Source: Glycine soja (lineage: Eukaryota > Streptophyta > Magnoliopsida > Fabales > Fabaceae). From it: DNA of 64,000 nt. The position numbers and the translations under genes were made by a program. Under the pieces are notes generated by a model. It saw only the letters and a list, made by a program, of their open reading frames with translations. It ran no database searches and was not told the DNA's origin. The stretch spans positions 3,893,261 through 3,957,260 of the forward strand of contig NC_041002.1 of the NCBI RefSeq assembly GCF_004193775.1, given 5' to 3'. Positions 25,641 to 36,304 of this stretch are shown piece by piece. Numbering within the stretch: the first letter of the stretch is position 1; every line of letters starts with the position of its first letter.

Positions 25641-26147
25641 AGGGTGTGTTTGCATATCATTTTTAAAAATTGTTTTTAGTTTTCAAAAACTAAAAAACAG
25701 AAAAAGTTGTTTGATTGGTGACTTAAGCTTTTTAGTTAAGTTAGAATGGAAATAGCTACTGGTTTTCAATTGTGGCCTCCACAGCTTATACCTGTATAAC
25801 CCTTTGTTTGAACAACCTTCCTGTCAATACCATTTTTCTTTCTTTGTATGTACTTTTATCTCCTACTTTTGCCTTGAGAACATAACGTGTTTGCTATTTT
25901 AACCAGTAAATGTATTAACCTATATGTTGCTATTGATAATCGAAAAGGAAAACTTCTTTAAGCTGTTTCTGTTTTTAGAAGACCTTTTTTTTAAAATAGA
26001 TTTTAAAATTCAATAGATTTTAGATGATAAACGTATTGAGAAGTAAAGGAAAATTGTTTTGAAAACAGTTTTTGAAACAAAAAATGAAAAGTAAATCAAA
26101 CAAAACAGTTTTTGAAACAAAAAAATGAAAAGTAAATCAAACAAGCT
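25641..26147. mobile_element. MITE-like element with GTTTG termini and internal tandem
   Basis: The left end reads GGGTGTGTTTGCATATCATT. The right end, inverted, reads GGAGCTTGTTTGATTTACTT then TTCATTTTTT. Near the right end a unit of about 45 bp with AACAGTTTTTGAAACAAAAA and AATGAAAAGTAAATCAAAC is tandemly duplicated (about 26055-26142). Superfamily unresolved. Confidence 0.45.
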
Positions 26148-26571
26148 CCTACTAACCCAAAGGAAGCGTTTGTTTTATAGAATCTTATTGGTTTCCTGAA
26201 ATTATGGAGATGAAAATATATATATATTTTCATGTTTGTTAGAAGGTAACTTAAAAAGATTCTCAAGTATGTTTTATTTTATAAGAAAATAAGACTCTCA
26301 TGCTTACATTGATTTTATATTGGTTTTATTCTATGAAAGGAGGATGAGAATGTAAAATTCTGTGTAGTAATTAAGAATTGTATTCATTGTGTAAAAATTC
26401 TAATTTATAATTAAATCGGATTTCTCTTCGATACAAGTGTGTTAAGAGGGTATTTTAAAAAACTGTAAGTAGTTGGTGACGTGACATCATAGGTTTTGCC
26501 TATCACATAGCAACACATATGAAATTAACTCTTGCCTATAAAAAAATAATCGTTGTGTTGTGATGAGTTGG

Positions 26572-26700
26572 CACTATGCAAAAAATGCTACTTAACATCA
26601 GTTTTTTAACGTCCGTTTTTAAAATCGCCGTTAAATTCATTTAAAAATTGTATTTAGTGTCGGTTTTTAACGTTGGTTTCTAAAGTTATTGGCCATTCTC
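26572..26700 (+). mobile_element. CACTA-type left terminus
   Basis: CACTATGCAAAAAATGCTAC begins at 26572. Subterminal GTCSGTTTTTAACG-type repeats and CG-containing blocks (AACGTCCG, ATCGCCG, GTGTCGG) follow. It opens toward the transposase-like fragment at 29,691 on the same strand. A matching right end was not found. Confidence 0.5.
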
Positions 26701-27093
26701 ATTCTAACAATGCAATTGCTGTTTTGCTTTGCTCTGATTTTTATTTCTAATACAGTGTGCTACTCAATCTGGTGATGCGTGGAACGAAATTCCCTTGCTA
26801 TCTCTGGTTGTTTTTCTAATAGTAATTTCACTTAAATTTTCATGGATTTGTGAAATTTCTAATTGAACCTCATATAGTGAACTTCAGAGTAAGAACTGCA
26901 CTGCATTACGTATTGTTTTGCTCAATGTTTTGATTATTTTACATTTTCAAAATGAATTTGGCTAGTGGTTAGGAAATATGCTATGAAAAGCTTTAAATGA
27001 ATAATAGTACAAGGTATAATTAATAGAAGTTTTAAATTTTAGCGAGATAAAGATAAGAAGGGGGACAAAATTTGCACATGCTCCACTATATCA

Positions 27094-27670
27094 GAAGCCG
27101 TGACTTGCTTGCCTTATTCCAACAAGTTTCATTTAAGTTATTTATAACAGTTGAAAAGTTTCATTTGAAGCAAAACTGAATTACTTATTCAAACGCAAAT
27201 TTGAAGTTTTCTATACCAGGAATTCAACTTTTGATAGCTTCCCAAAACACCTTTTCGACAAATAGATTTCTAAATCAAAGCTTATGAACACTTATAAATT
27301 ATTCTTAAAGCTTGTTCAAGTAGAAGATTTTTCTTTGCTCCTGATAGTTAAAGATATTTTTCTAATCCCATCATATGATGTTGGATACATGGATAATGTA
27401 TATTAGCTGTATTTATCTCTAGAAACATAGGGATTAGGATGTTTGAGTATGTTAATATGTGGGTAAATCTTAGAACTATTTGCACTCTTAGAATAAAAAA
27501 ATGAAGTTTAAGTAAAAGAATTTTGAACTCTTTGAATGGTGACTGCAGGAGCTTGCAATCTCTTTTCAAATGTAGTTTGTAATTTATCAGTGTCACTTAA
27601 GCCAATTTCATTTTGCACATTAAATCTAACTGTGCTAGTAGATGGATCTTCTTGCATTTGCTGATTTGTA
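27094..27670. repeat. 577-bp direct repeat, copy 1
   Basis: Nearly identical to 29,964-30,540, starting at GAAGCCGTGACTTGC and ending at GATTTGTA. The minus strand holds a 65-codon ORF (27705-27508, containing STVRFNVQNEIGLSD) that spans the right edge. Function unknown; probably internal CACTA sequence. Confidence 0.85.
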
Positions 27671-29690
27671 TGCAAAAGAACATCTTGGCTTTGATACTCA
27701 TCCATTTGGGTTTGTCATAATTCTAGTTGCCAGGTTGTTTGGAGGTGCCTTAAGTACATCCCTCACAGGTATGATGTATTCAGGTTAAATGTAATTTTGT
27801 TGGCTAAACAAAGAGCATTCATTGTTTTTTTTCCTTTTTTTTTTGGCATGTAAATGTTTGCATCCTCTTGCTTGAATTTGTATTTTAGTGGTGTGACTTG
27901 TGAGTGATACAAGATCTTTGTTCCTCTACACTTATTATGCAGAGTTTTGATCTAGACTGTCTCCAAACATAAATTTTGAATGAATATTAACTTCAGGTTT
28001 CCTTGGCCATTAGGGTAGTGTAAGTGTAAATATCTTAGGATTGTGAAATTGGATAGGGAAATTGTGCTTGTCTAAGATAACAAATCTAATTGAGAGCTCA
28101 ATTTAATCACCTTCACTCTCCTAATAATAAAAAAGACAAGAACCAAATAACTAATTAAACCTTTATGGAAATCTGTCAATAAATTTGTTTAATGGAAATT
28201 AACTCTGTGACAGCAAAAGGATTACCAACAAATTCTATTGTGTTATTGTTAGGCACTCCTATATGGCTATATGGGTAAGGGCAAGCAAAGCAGGGATTCA
28301 TGTAAGCTAGCTATCACAAACTGAATATAGGGCAACAAGTGTGAAAAGCATTGTGGCTAAGTTAAAGGTTGTGCGAGATACAAGGGGAAAGAGGAAATGA
28401 GATAGGTTGGTAATAATTTTTTGGGTGGTTATTGCCACAGGGCAAAGAAGTTTTCCTTCTCTGATCTGTTTCTTTTTCATTCTCAATTTCCAAACTTTCT
28501 ATGTATTACCTTTGTAATCAGATCATTGTCCACAAGAAATTCAGTTCCTTTCCTATCACATAATCACAACCTAATTTTTTAAAGTACAATAGTCATTTCT
28601 TTGAACGAATAGTTTCTCATTGGAAAATGATTTACTTAAAATCAGATTGATAAATAAATTTCAAATTTTTTAGGATATATATCTAGAATTTGTAAAGGAG
28701 TAGACAATTAAGAAAGTATAGAATTGCTTGTAGGATATTATAAGAGAATCTTACTAATGGAACTTAATTAAACATGATATATCCAGTTCATTCTATCATT
28801 AACATGATTTTTTCACCATCATTTATTTATTTCCTTCATATGGAATGAATTCGATAATGATAAAAATAGTTAAATGCTTGCACCACTAACTCTACGTTAA
28901 CCATGTTAGCCCAGAACTTTCTAGTTTTCCCTATACTTAGTTAGAGCTCTAAATCTAATGTTGTTTTATAGACAAGACAAGATTTTCACTAAAATTTTCT
29001 TTTTAAATCTTTTCCCAATTCAAATAAAAATTAGTGGCAGCTTTTGAACCCCCTCCAAAATAACTAATATGTGATGTTTGCTCAAGATCTGTCATGCATT
29101 TACAACCTATCATTAATCTACTCTATTAGTAATTCACACAAGTTAATATCGAAATACACACATAGGTATGTTGACCCAATAGAAAATACTAGGTTGGAAA
29201 TAGAGTACAAGAGATTTTGTTAGACCATATTGACCATGTTCTGAACTCGATTTGAATTGCCCTAGGAAGTTAAATTTGTAAATACTCATATTATAGGTAA
29301 CAACAAATCAGATTTATGTCACTAGTATATGTTTAAATTCATTTTTGTTGCAGCCTTCAGGTTGAGATTCTTGTTATTACCATTGAGACTCTAGCTCTAG
29401 CTCCTTCTCCTTAGTCAGGCAAGGTAACGCCTTTCACATATTCTGCCTTTTCTTTTACAACATCATATTGATAAAGTATCAAAATACATAATTTATGTCA
29501 TGTTTTCTCTCTCATTTTAGACAAGTAAAGGAAATCCAATTTTGTTGTGACTATGTCTTCCACATGTAATGTTGTTTAAATTTATTTTCTTATGTTAATT
29601 ATAAGGTAGATGAATGTTAACTTCATAGTTGCCTTTTCCTCCGTTTATGTTTTATATACTGAAGTTTGTGCACTTGCTTGCATGTAGATA
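27671..29690. other. AT-rich DNA inside the second CACTA relic
   Basis: No coding region recognised. Just upstream of the transposase fragment a short stretch (29,350-29,430, with TAGCTCTAGCTCCTTCTCC then AGGCAAGGTAACG) looks like a leader exon with a splice donor. Confidence 0.35.
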
Positions 29691-30017
29691 TGGATAAATC
29701 TTGGATCAAGTTTCCACGCAATACACCAAAATATTTGGTGATTGAATAACTTTTTAGATTTTACCTTTCAACATAGCGCTAGTGTAGGTACAATAATACG
29801 TCCATGCGATCAACGTGGCTTTAGGAAGTGGAGAACTTGTCAAGAAGTGTATGACCACTCGGTCTGTAAACTATTTCCTAAAAGTTACACATTTTGGTGT
29901 CGTCATGGAGAGAGAGTATCAAGGGAACTTGTTCTTTCCCAACCTGTAATTCAAGACATATTTGAAGCCGTGACTTGCTTGCCTTATTCCAACAAGTTTC
30001 ATTTAAGTTATTTATAA
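29691..30017 (+). pseudogene. Broken N-terminus of a CACTA TNP2 transposase
   Basis: ATG at 29691 opens MDKSWIKFPRNTPKYL, which then runs into a stop. The next frame continues the same domain (NFLDFTFQHSASVGTI.., EVYDHSVCKLFPKSYTFW, RHGERVSRE). This is the same transposase-associated domain seen at 3328-3080 on the minus strand (compare MDKSWIN.., LNFLDFAF). Two cysteine positions of the CPCxKC motif are changed (RPCDQR). The fragment stops where the 577-bp repeat begins (29964), so the rest of the transposase is lost. Confidence 0.8.
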
Positions 30018-30540
30018 CGGTTGAAAATTTTCATTTGAAGCAAAACTGAATTACTTATTCAAACGCAAATTTGAAGTTTTCTGTACAAGGAATTCAACTT
30101 TTGATAGCTTCCCAAAACACCTTTTCGACAAATAGATTTCTAAATCAAAGCTTATGAACACTTATAAATTATTCTTAAAGCTTGTTCAAGTAGAAGATTT
30201 TTCTTTGCTCCTGATAATTAAAGATATTTTTCTAATCCCATCATATGGTGTTGGATACATGGATAATGTATATTAGCTGTATTTATCTCTAGAAACATAG
30301 GGATTAGGATGTTTGAGTATGTTAATATGTGGATAAATCTTAGAACTATTTGAACTCTAAGAATAAAAAAATGAAGTTTAAGTAAAAGAATTTTGAACTC
30401 TTTGAATGGTGACTGCAGGAGCTTGCAATCTCTTTTCAAATGTAGTTTGTAATTTATCAGTGTCACTTAAGCCAATTTCATTTTGCACATTAAATCTAAC
30501 TGTGCTAGTAGATGGATCTTCTTGCATTTGTTGATTTGTA
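29964..30540. repeat. 577-bp direct repeat, copy 2
   Basis: Second copy of 27,094-27,670, with only a handful of differences (for example a small change near 30,357). It is cut at its right edge by the LTR element that follows. Confidence 0.85.
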
Positions 30541-31524
30541 GGGGGGACACACTCATTTTTATTATTAAAAAAATCACACAACAAAAAATAAGAGACAATA
30601 TTATAAACAAAATAGAAAAAGATCACAAATTTATTTAACATAGTTTGAACTTTCATCCTTACATCTACGATCTCCTCACAACAAGTTTTTAGGACAAGCT
30701 GGACAGACTTGTAAACTTTCCTTAACATGACCCCCTCTCTCACTTAGGGTGATGACCCCCTCTTCAAGCTGGGTTATTCTTCTCATCTTAAGAACCTCTA
30801 TATATAGATCTAACATTATAATCTTAAAAGAGAAAATAAATATCTAATTTACAGAATATATCTTTAATTCTAAACAATATTATAGAAATAAAACAATATC
30901 CTTTTTTAAAATTTAAACAATATCCTCCATTGGAACATGACACTTTGACTATCACATTGCCAAGTACACTTTCGACACAAGGATCTTACACAGATCCCGC
31001 GTTAGTTTTCTCAAACTTCTTCAATACTCTTATCTCTTTGGTGACCAAGTCGCAAGATCATCTAGCTCTGAAACTAATTGTTGGGAGGAAATAAAATGCA
31101 TTCATATATTTATTACTCAAAAATTACATAACTAAGAACAAGAGACAACACCATAAACAAAATAAAAAAAGATCACAAATTTGTTTAATGTAATTCGGGT
31201 TCTCACTCCTTCATTCACAACCTTAACCTCAATTTCTTTAATGTGATTTAAACTTTCATCTTTACATTCACGATCTCCTCACAATAAGTTTTTAGGATAA
31301 AATAAATAAATTTGCAAATATTCCTTGAACATGACCTCTCTCTCACCTAGAATGGTAATCCCATCTGCAGGCTAAGTAATTCTTCACATCTTAATAGAAC
31401 CTCTATATATAAACATATTATCATCATAATTTTAAAAGAGGAAATAAATATCTAATTTATAGAATGTATTTTTTAATTCTAAACAACATTGTAGAAATAA
31501 TATCTTTTTTTAAATCTAAACAAT
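30537..31524 (-). mobile_element. TRIM-like miniature LTR retroelement
   Basis: Two direct repeats of about 390-445 bp (30537-30923 and 31079-31524) share CAAACTTTCATC, ACGATCTCCTCACAA.AAGT, TTTTTAGGA, CCTCTATATATA and TTCTAAACAA. They flank about 155 bp of internal DNA. Read on the minus strand, the right repeat ends CCTCCCAACA and is followed by ATTAGTTTCAGAGCTAG, a degenerate form of the TGGTATCAGAGC initiator-Met tRNA primer site. A purine run (AATGGAGGA) precedes the other repeat. There is no coding capacity, which fits a TRIM element. The left junction is confirmed by the uninterrupted copy at 27,663-27,690. Confidence 0.7.
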
Positions 31525-31529
31525 ATTTT

Positions 31530-33435
31530 AAAGATTTAAAATTATAAATTTAAATTATTTTTAAAAAGACGGTAACAAAGTGACTTATTTATGTAAATCA
31601 ATTCACGAAATGTGTGGGGACAAGGGCAACGGGTGATATGAGTAGTATGGTAATGGGAAGGATGCATTATTCCCCATAGCTTTCCTATAATTTGAACTGC
31701 TGTTATTTATGACTGTAGTTTAACCTCAGTTTGATATCTCTTATATCAAATTCAGTCTTGTATTAATATATATAATCAATTCTTTGCAGTGAATATATAT
31801 ATATATATATAGTCTTGTCAATTTTTAATATAATTGTAGGTTAAAATTTAATTACTTTTGTTTTATCCTTGTATGTTTTCTGTATTCATCTCTGAAATTA
31901 AGAGTGTTATGGCAAGGATGTTAAGCTAGCCGTGTATATAAGGCGAATCCTCTTTAACCAACCAGATCCTGATTATATGGGGTTCGTGTGGACTGGTATC
32001 CTCCAGAACAAATTAAATTATCCAATTGATTATATTCTGCATTAGTTATATTGCTCTTGGAGATAATAAAATGATATATTGGTCCCACGTTACCGGACCG
32101 ATTCATGCATAATTAATAAACAAGCAGCAAGTTAAAAAATTAATTAGCACTTAGAAATTTATATATTAACTATATACGAAATTAAATTTGAACAAAGTAT
32201 CTAGTATCCAACTGTGTACATTAATAGTTCCGACAAAAATTAATTATTATTTTTGATAGAAATTGTCTCATTTTAATATCATATGATCAGATAAAAAAAG
32301 TAGGAGAGATTTTTTTAATGTTTGTACTTGTGGGCAAATCATGTAGATATAAATAGTTGTGAACTATTCAAAGCTTGTTGTAGTGCGCTACAGCCTACAC
32401 ATAAACAAAATCAAAGAATGGGGGTAAGGCAGTGGAAGTATGGAACGTCTTGGATAAGTCCATTTCCCTGACGTTAGGTATATATATATGAAAGCAGAAA
32501 GTTTTTTAGATACCATTATTTGTGGTCCCAGAAAATATTTTACACGTTAAGGTTTTCTTACTTTTGAAGCTATGTTTGGTATTAAATTCTTCTGTAATTT
32601 TCATATCTCAAGAATTTTGAATGAAAAAGTTAGTCATAAGTTTCTAGATAATGCAACTTGCGCTTTGAAGTCTCCCGTACAACAAGAAAGGACAGGTAAC
32701 CATTCTCTTTTGCGAATAACCTCCAACGTCATATTTTTGTCTCCTTTTCAAGTCAAAAGAAGAACGGAGAATAACATATCTCAAGAAAGAAATAAGGAAA
32801 TTGCTAGAAAATTTACAAAACCGTATACTACAAGCGCACTTGGTACTTTTTTTTATCAATAAATATTATTTTTTTAATTTTATTAAAAATATTAATAATT
32901 TAAATCTAAAAAAATATAATTGATGGTTGATCTATCCAAGAAATATAATGAAATATGGTGTTATATATTTAAATATTATAAAATGTTTAAATAGTAATAT
33001 TTTAGAGTAGTACTACTAGTACACATTATTTTTAACATAATTTTACTTATCAATAACAATTTATTAATTAAAAGTTATAAAATCATGATTGAAAATCATA
33101 AATTATAAGATCCAAAAAAATTTATATTTTTTAATAAAATTCATAGAATATTTAAGAGTGTGTTTAATATTAGTGAGTTTAATCCGTAGCTCATTCTCTA
33201 GAAAGGATGTTTAAATTCTATACTATACTAGTTCACAACATTTTGATTATCTACCTGATTGTTATAATAATGATACGAGCCCTTTTTGGTAAAAAAAGAA
33301 TCCTTAGAAAGTATATTACGAACATTTCTTAATTTTAATATTAAATAAAAAAAACCGTATAATTTTCTTGTACTGTACACTAAAAATATACTGAGATATA
33401 AAAGGTTTCCTAAAACTAAATTTTAACTAAAGTCA
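31530..33435. other. AT-rich intergenic DNA upstream of nothing recognised
   Basis: Contains a short AT run (about 31795-31811) and two overlapping ORFs on opposite strands at 32.6-32.86 kb without recognisable domains. The 33,439-33,690 stretch is probably the 3' UTR and downstream flank of the WD40 gene. Confidence 0.35.
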
Positions 33436-33689
33436 TTCTCATCCCCACAGTGTCCAATTATCTAAAGCAAATAATCCAAGTACGTATGACGTACACAGAA
33501 AAACCAAATCAAACTTGGTGGTATGAATCCATCTCCAAATCTTCTTTATTTTTTCAGTCAAATTAGTAGTAAAAATACCACTACACCGAAAAAAAGAAGC
33601 CAAGTTACACATCAAAATAACAAAAAAAATTCTGATCCTATTTACAAATCCAATGAAGGGAGCAAAAAATTGTAGTAACAAAAAAAGAA

Positions 33690-34991
33690 TCACAACGACA
33701 GCGAAGGAACGCGTATTTGCCACACTTTAATCTCACAATCTAAACCTGCACTGTAAACCAGATAAGAGCTACTATTATGATCATCCTCACGAGGACCACC
33801 ACTGTTGGAGTCAACAGCCATAGCCAAACACTTCACGGGTCGTCGATGACCTTCAAACACCGCCAAACACGAATAACTCTTCTCAGCACCTCTCCTCCAT
33901 ACCCTAACACTGTTATCAGCAGATCCACTACACACCAAATCCGCCACCACCACCAAACACAGTATCGCTTTTGTGTGCCCCCTCAAAGCACCCACCAACA
34001 CCATGGTGTTATTATTTTCATTTTGATCACTCTCCCACACTAAAATTGACCTATCACACGCACCTGAATATAACACTGATCCATCGGAGTTAAGAGCAAG
34101 AGCGTTAACAGCGGATTTATGCTTCTCCAAGGTTCCTATTAGAGAATGCTTTTTCTCTCCCTCTAACTTCTTCCACATCTTTATTCTAGTGTCCGCGGAA
34201 CCTGTGTAGACAAAACCGTTATTCGACAAAACTAAGGAATTAATTGCGTCCTCGTGCGCGTTTTTAACTGACTCCAGACACTTGAAATCCGAGGTTCGCC
34301 AGATCTTGAATGTTCGGTCCCATGAAGCGGAGTAGAGGAGGGACCCGTCTCGGGAAAGCGCGAGGGCGGAGACGGTGTCCACGTGATGCACCCACGTGCG
34401 CTTCTTGTGGCGGCGAATCTCGACGTAGTTCTTGGAGGAGAAGAGTTTGGAGATACGGTCGTGGAGGGTGGGAAGCGTGGCGACGCATTTGTAGTAGTTC
34501 GGGTTGTTGTTGTTGTTGTTACCGGGTTGGTCGGTTGTTGTTTTCCAGACACGGATTTTGTGGTCTTGGTGAGCAGTGAATAACTTGTCGTGGGATACGA
34601 TGAGGGACTTGATTGGCGCGTTGCTGGTCGCGACAACAGTGTTGGTGTTGACATTACTTATATATTTTAATGTGATTATATCATTAGCCGATGTGGGATT
34701 TCTATTGCATGCTCTTATTTCGCCGCCGGAGGAGGCGCTATAGAGGGACTTGCCGTGGAGGGCGAGGGAGAAGATTGGTGAGGTGTGGCCCTTGACGGCG
34801 GTGATGAGTCTGTGGTGGGTGGTTTGGGGTTGTTCTTCGAGGAAATGCGGTTTTTGTGGGGTGAGGGAGGGGACAGAAGGGAGGCTTGGTTGTGAAGAGA
34901 GGGAGGATGAAGTTGATGACTCGGAATGAAGGTGATGATGGGATTGTGGTTGTTGTGTGTGGCAACACAAGGGACGTTGAAGAAGTCCCAT
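33690..34991 (-). CDS. WD40-repeat protein, JINGUBANG-like
   Basis: Intact intronless ORF of 433 codons. A Ser/Pro/His-rich N-terminus carries SQPSLPSVPSLT (about residues 33-44), typical of this plant family. Seven WD units follow, at about 66-95 (degenerate, IRACNR in place of a WD end), 125-150 (KIRVWK), 201-231 (SWDRTFKIWR), 244-272 (SADTRIKMWK), 288-318 (CDRSILVWE), 336-364 (SADNSVRVWR) and 378-423 (GLDCEIKVW). They should fold into one seven-bladed propeller acting as a protein-interaction scaffold. The founding Arabidopsis member, JINGUBANG, restrains pollen germination through jasmonate signalling; whether this copy does so is unknown. The insert between blades 2 and 3 is Asn-rich. 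The start is the first ATG after a TATA box about 70 nt upstream. Confidence 0.95.
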   Translation of the reverse strand: MGLLQRPLCCHTQQPQSHHHLHSESSTSSSLSSQPSLPSVPSLTPQKPHFLEEQPQTTHHRLITAVKGHTSPIFSLALHGKSLYSASSGGEIRACNRNPTSANDIITLKYISNVNTNTVVATSNAPIKSLIVSHDKLFTAHQDHKIRVWKTTTDQPGNNNNNNPNYYKCVATLPTLHDRISKLFSSKNYVEIRRHKKRTWVHHVDTVSALALSRDGSLLYSASWDRTFKIWRTSDFKCLESVKNAHEDAINSLVLSNNGFVYTGSADTRIKMWKKLEGEKKHSLIGTLEKHKSAVNALALNSDGSVLYSGACDRSILVWESDQNENNNTMVLVGALRGHTKAILCLVVVADLVCSGSADNSVRVWRRGAEKSYSCLAVFEGHRRPVKCLAMAVDSNSGGPREDDHNSSSYLVYSAGLDCEIKVWQIRVPSLSL

Positions 34992-35060
34992 TTTTGTTTG
35001 AGTTTTGTTGTGTGTTGGCTTTTGGCTCTTGTTTGTGTGGGAGTTTTGAGGTGAGGTGGG

Positions 35061-35067
35061 TTTTATA
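35061..35067 (-). promoter_or_regulatory. TATA box of the WD40 gene
   Basis: The minus strand reads CTCTATAAAACCC about 70-76 nt before the WD40 start codon. This leaves a leader of about 40-45 nt that is A/C-rich, as expected for a plant 5' UTR. Confidence 0.7.
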
Positions 35068-35390
35068 GAGACATGTTCGTGTTAGCAATTTTTAAGGTGG
35101 GAAACGGTGCATGTTAGCAGTTTGCAATTAGGCATGACTAATGGCCAATGTGTCGCCCCGTTGACCCCTTCACAATTTAATGACTTGTTTATTAATCCAT
35201 GTTTGGCTACAACTTAATTTTGTGGATAGAAAATAACTGTTTTTATAATTAGTTTTTTTTAAAAAAAAATAATTCATAATATATACTGTGAAAAAACAAT
35301 TCTACTTTCCGTCAATAATTTTTTTATTGATATAATTTTTAAAATAATCATCATAAAATTCAATAAACTAATATAAGATATAGTTTAAGA

Positions 35391-35490
35391 AGTGGTTGGT
35401 TTTATAGAGACACGTTGCCAATTTAAAGCTGGAGAACGGAGCATGTTAGCAATCTGCAATTAATTAGGCATGACCAAGGTGTCGCAGTTG
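35391..35490 (-). repeat. Duplicated copy of the WD40 gene core promoter
   Basis: Matches 35,052-35,160 in order: GTTTTATAGAGACA(T/C)GTT, a gap, then GAACGGAGCATGTTAGCAAT (GAAACGGTGCATGTTAGCAG in the first copy), GCAATTA, AGGCATGAC and GGTGTCGC. It includes a second intact TATA (35400-35406) about 335 bp upstream of the first. Confidence 0.8.
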
Positions 35491-35542
35491 AGACTTCATA
35501 TTGTCCTCCTCACACTAAACTTCTTTATTATTATTATTATTT

Positions 35543-36006
35543 GACTTAATATATAATTTTAATTTCTTTATTTTTAAATAAAAATATTTTATCTTTCTAT
35601 TTTAAAAAATTCATCATCATAATCTTTTATTTTAAAATTGAAACATTCAGTTTCGTTTATTTTAGTTAAAATTTTAATTTTGTCAATGTTTTATTTATTT
35701 TATTTTGATTCAATATTGAACCTTATATTTAATATTTTCATTTAAGGTATTGTAAAAAAAATGATTTAATTAATTACAATGTAAGATATGAAACATTGGA
35801 AAAAAATTAAAATTATGAATGTTTTAAAATGTGAGATCAAAATTACATATTTTAAAAATATGGAGATCAAATATCTCTATTTTAAAACCGAAGATCAAAA
35901 TTATGGATTTTTTAAAATCAAAGGACCAAATTTCTTTATTTTAAAATAAGAAAATCGAAATTGTAGATTAAACGAAATGAAAAGAAATCAAAATTATATT
36001 TAAGTC
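35543..36006. mobile_element. MITE-like element with GACTTAA termini
   Basis: The left end GACTTAATATATAATTTTAA and the right end, inverted (GACTTAAATATAATTTTGAT), match over about 30 bp. The AT-rich interior has repeated TTTTAAAAT / AAATCAAAATTA motifs. Flanks are T-rich and no clean target duplication could be read. Confidence 0.55.
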
Positions 36007-36164
36007 TTTTATTTTATATAGGTGCAAAGTATTTTAGTAATGTTGTTGATGATTAATTTATGTAAAGAAACTTAACTTGTCACATTTTCACACTTTGATG
36101 TGATATTATTTTGGGACTCATAAATAAAAATGACTAATTTCATATCAATTATAAGAAATTAAGT

Positions 36165-36300
36165 TGGTTAACACACAAAGTTGTTAGTCTAAGTAGTATT
36201 GAATTCAATTCTCTTAAAGCAAGGTTTCAAGTTTGAATTCTGTGGATGAAGAAAACATGGTTGGGAGGGTAGATCCCACCAGTTTTTCTAACAAAAATTA
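36165..36300 (+). mobile_element. tRNA-derived SINE-like fragment
   Basis: A-box-like TTGTTAGTCTAAGTAGTA (36181-36198) and B-box-like AAGTTTGAATTCTG (36229-36242) are spaced as in tRNA-derived SINEs. GTGGATGAAGAAAACATGG follows, a sequence style typical of SINE bodies. Confidence 0.45.
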
Positions 36301-36304
36301 GTCA

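Noticed and set aside
33439..33723. 94-codon hydrophobic ORF on the minus strand after the WD40 gene
   Set aside because: It starts at a GTG overlapping the WD40 stop in another frame and lies in the probable 3' UTR; plant genes do not start this way.
34232..34654. Long alternative frames inside the WD40 gene on both strands
   Set aside because: Shadow frames of a GC-richer coding region; only the 433-codon frame shows a protein family.
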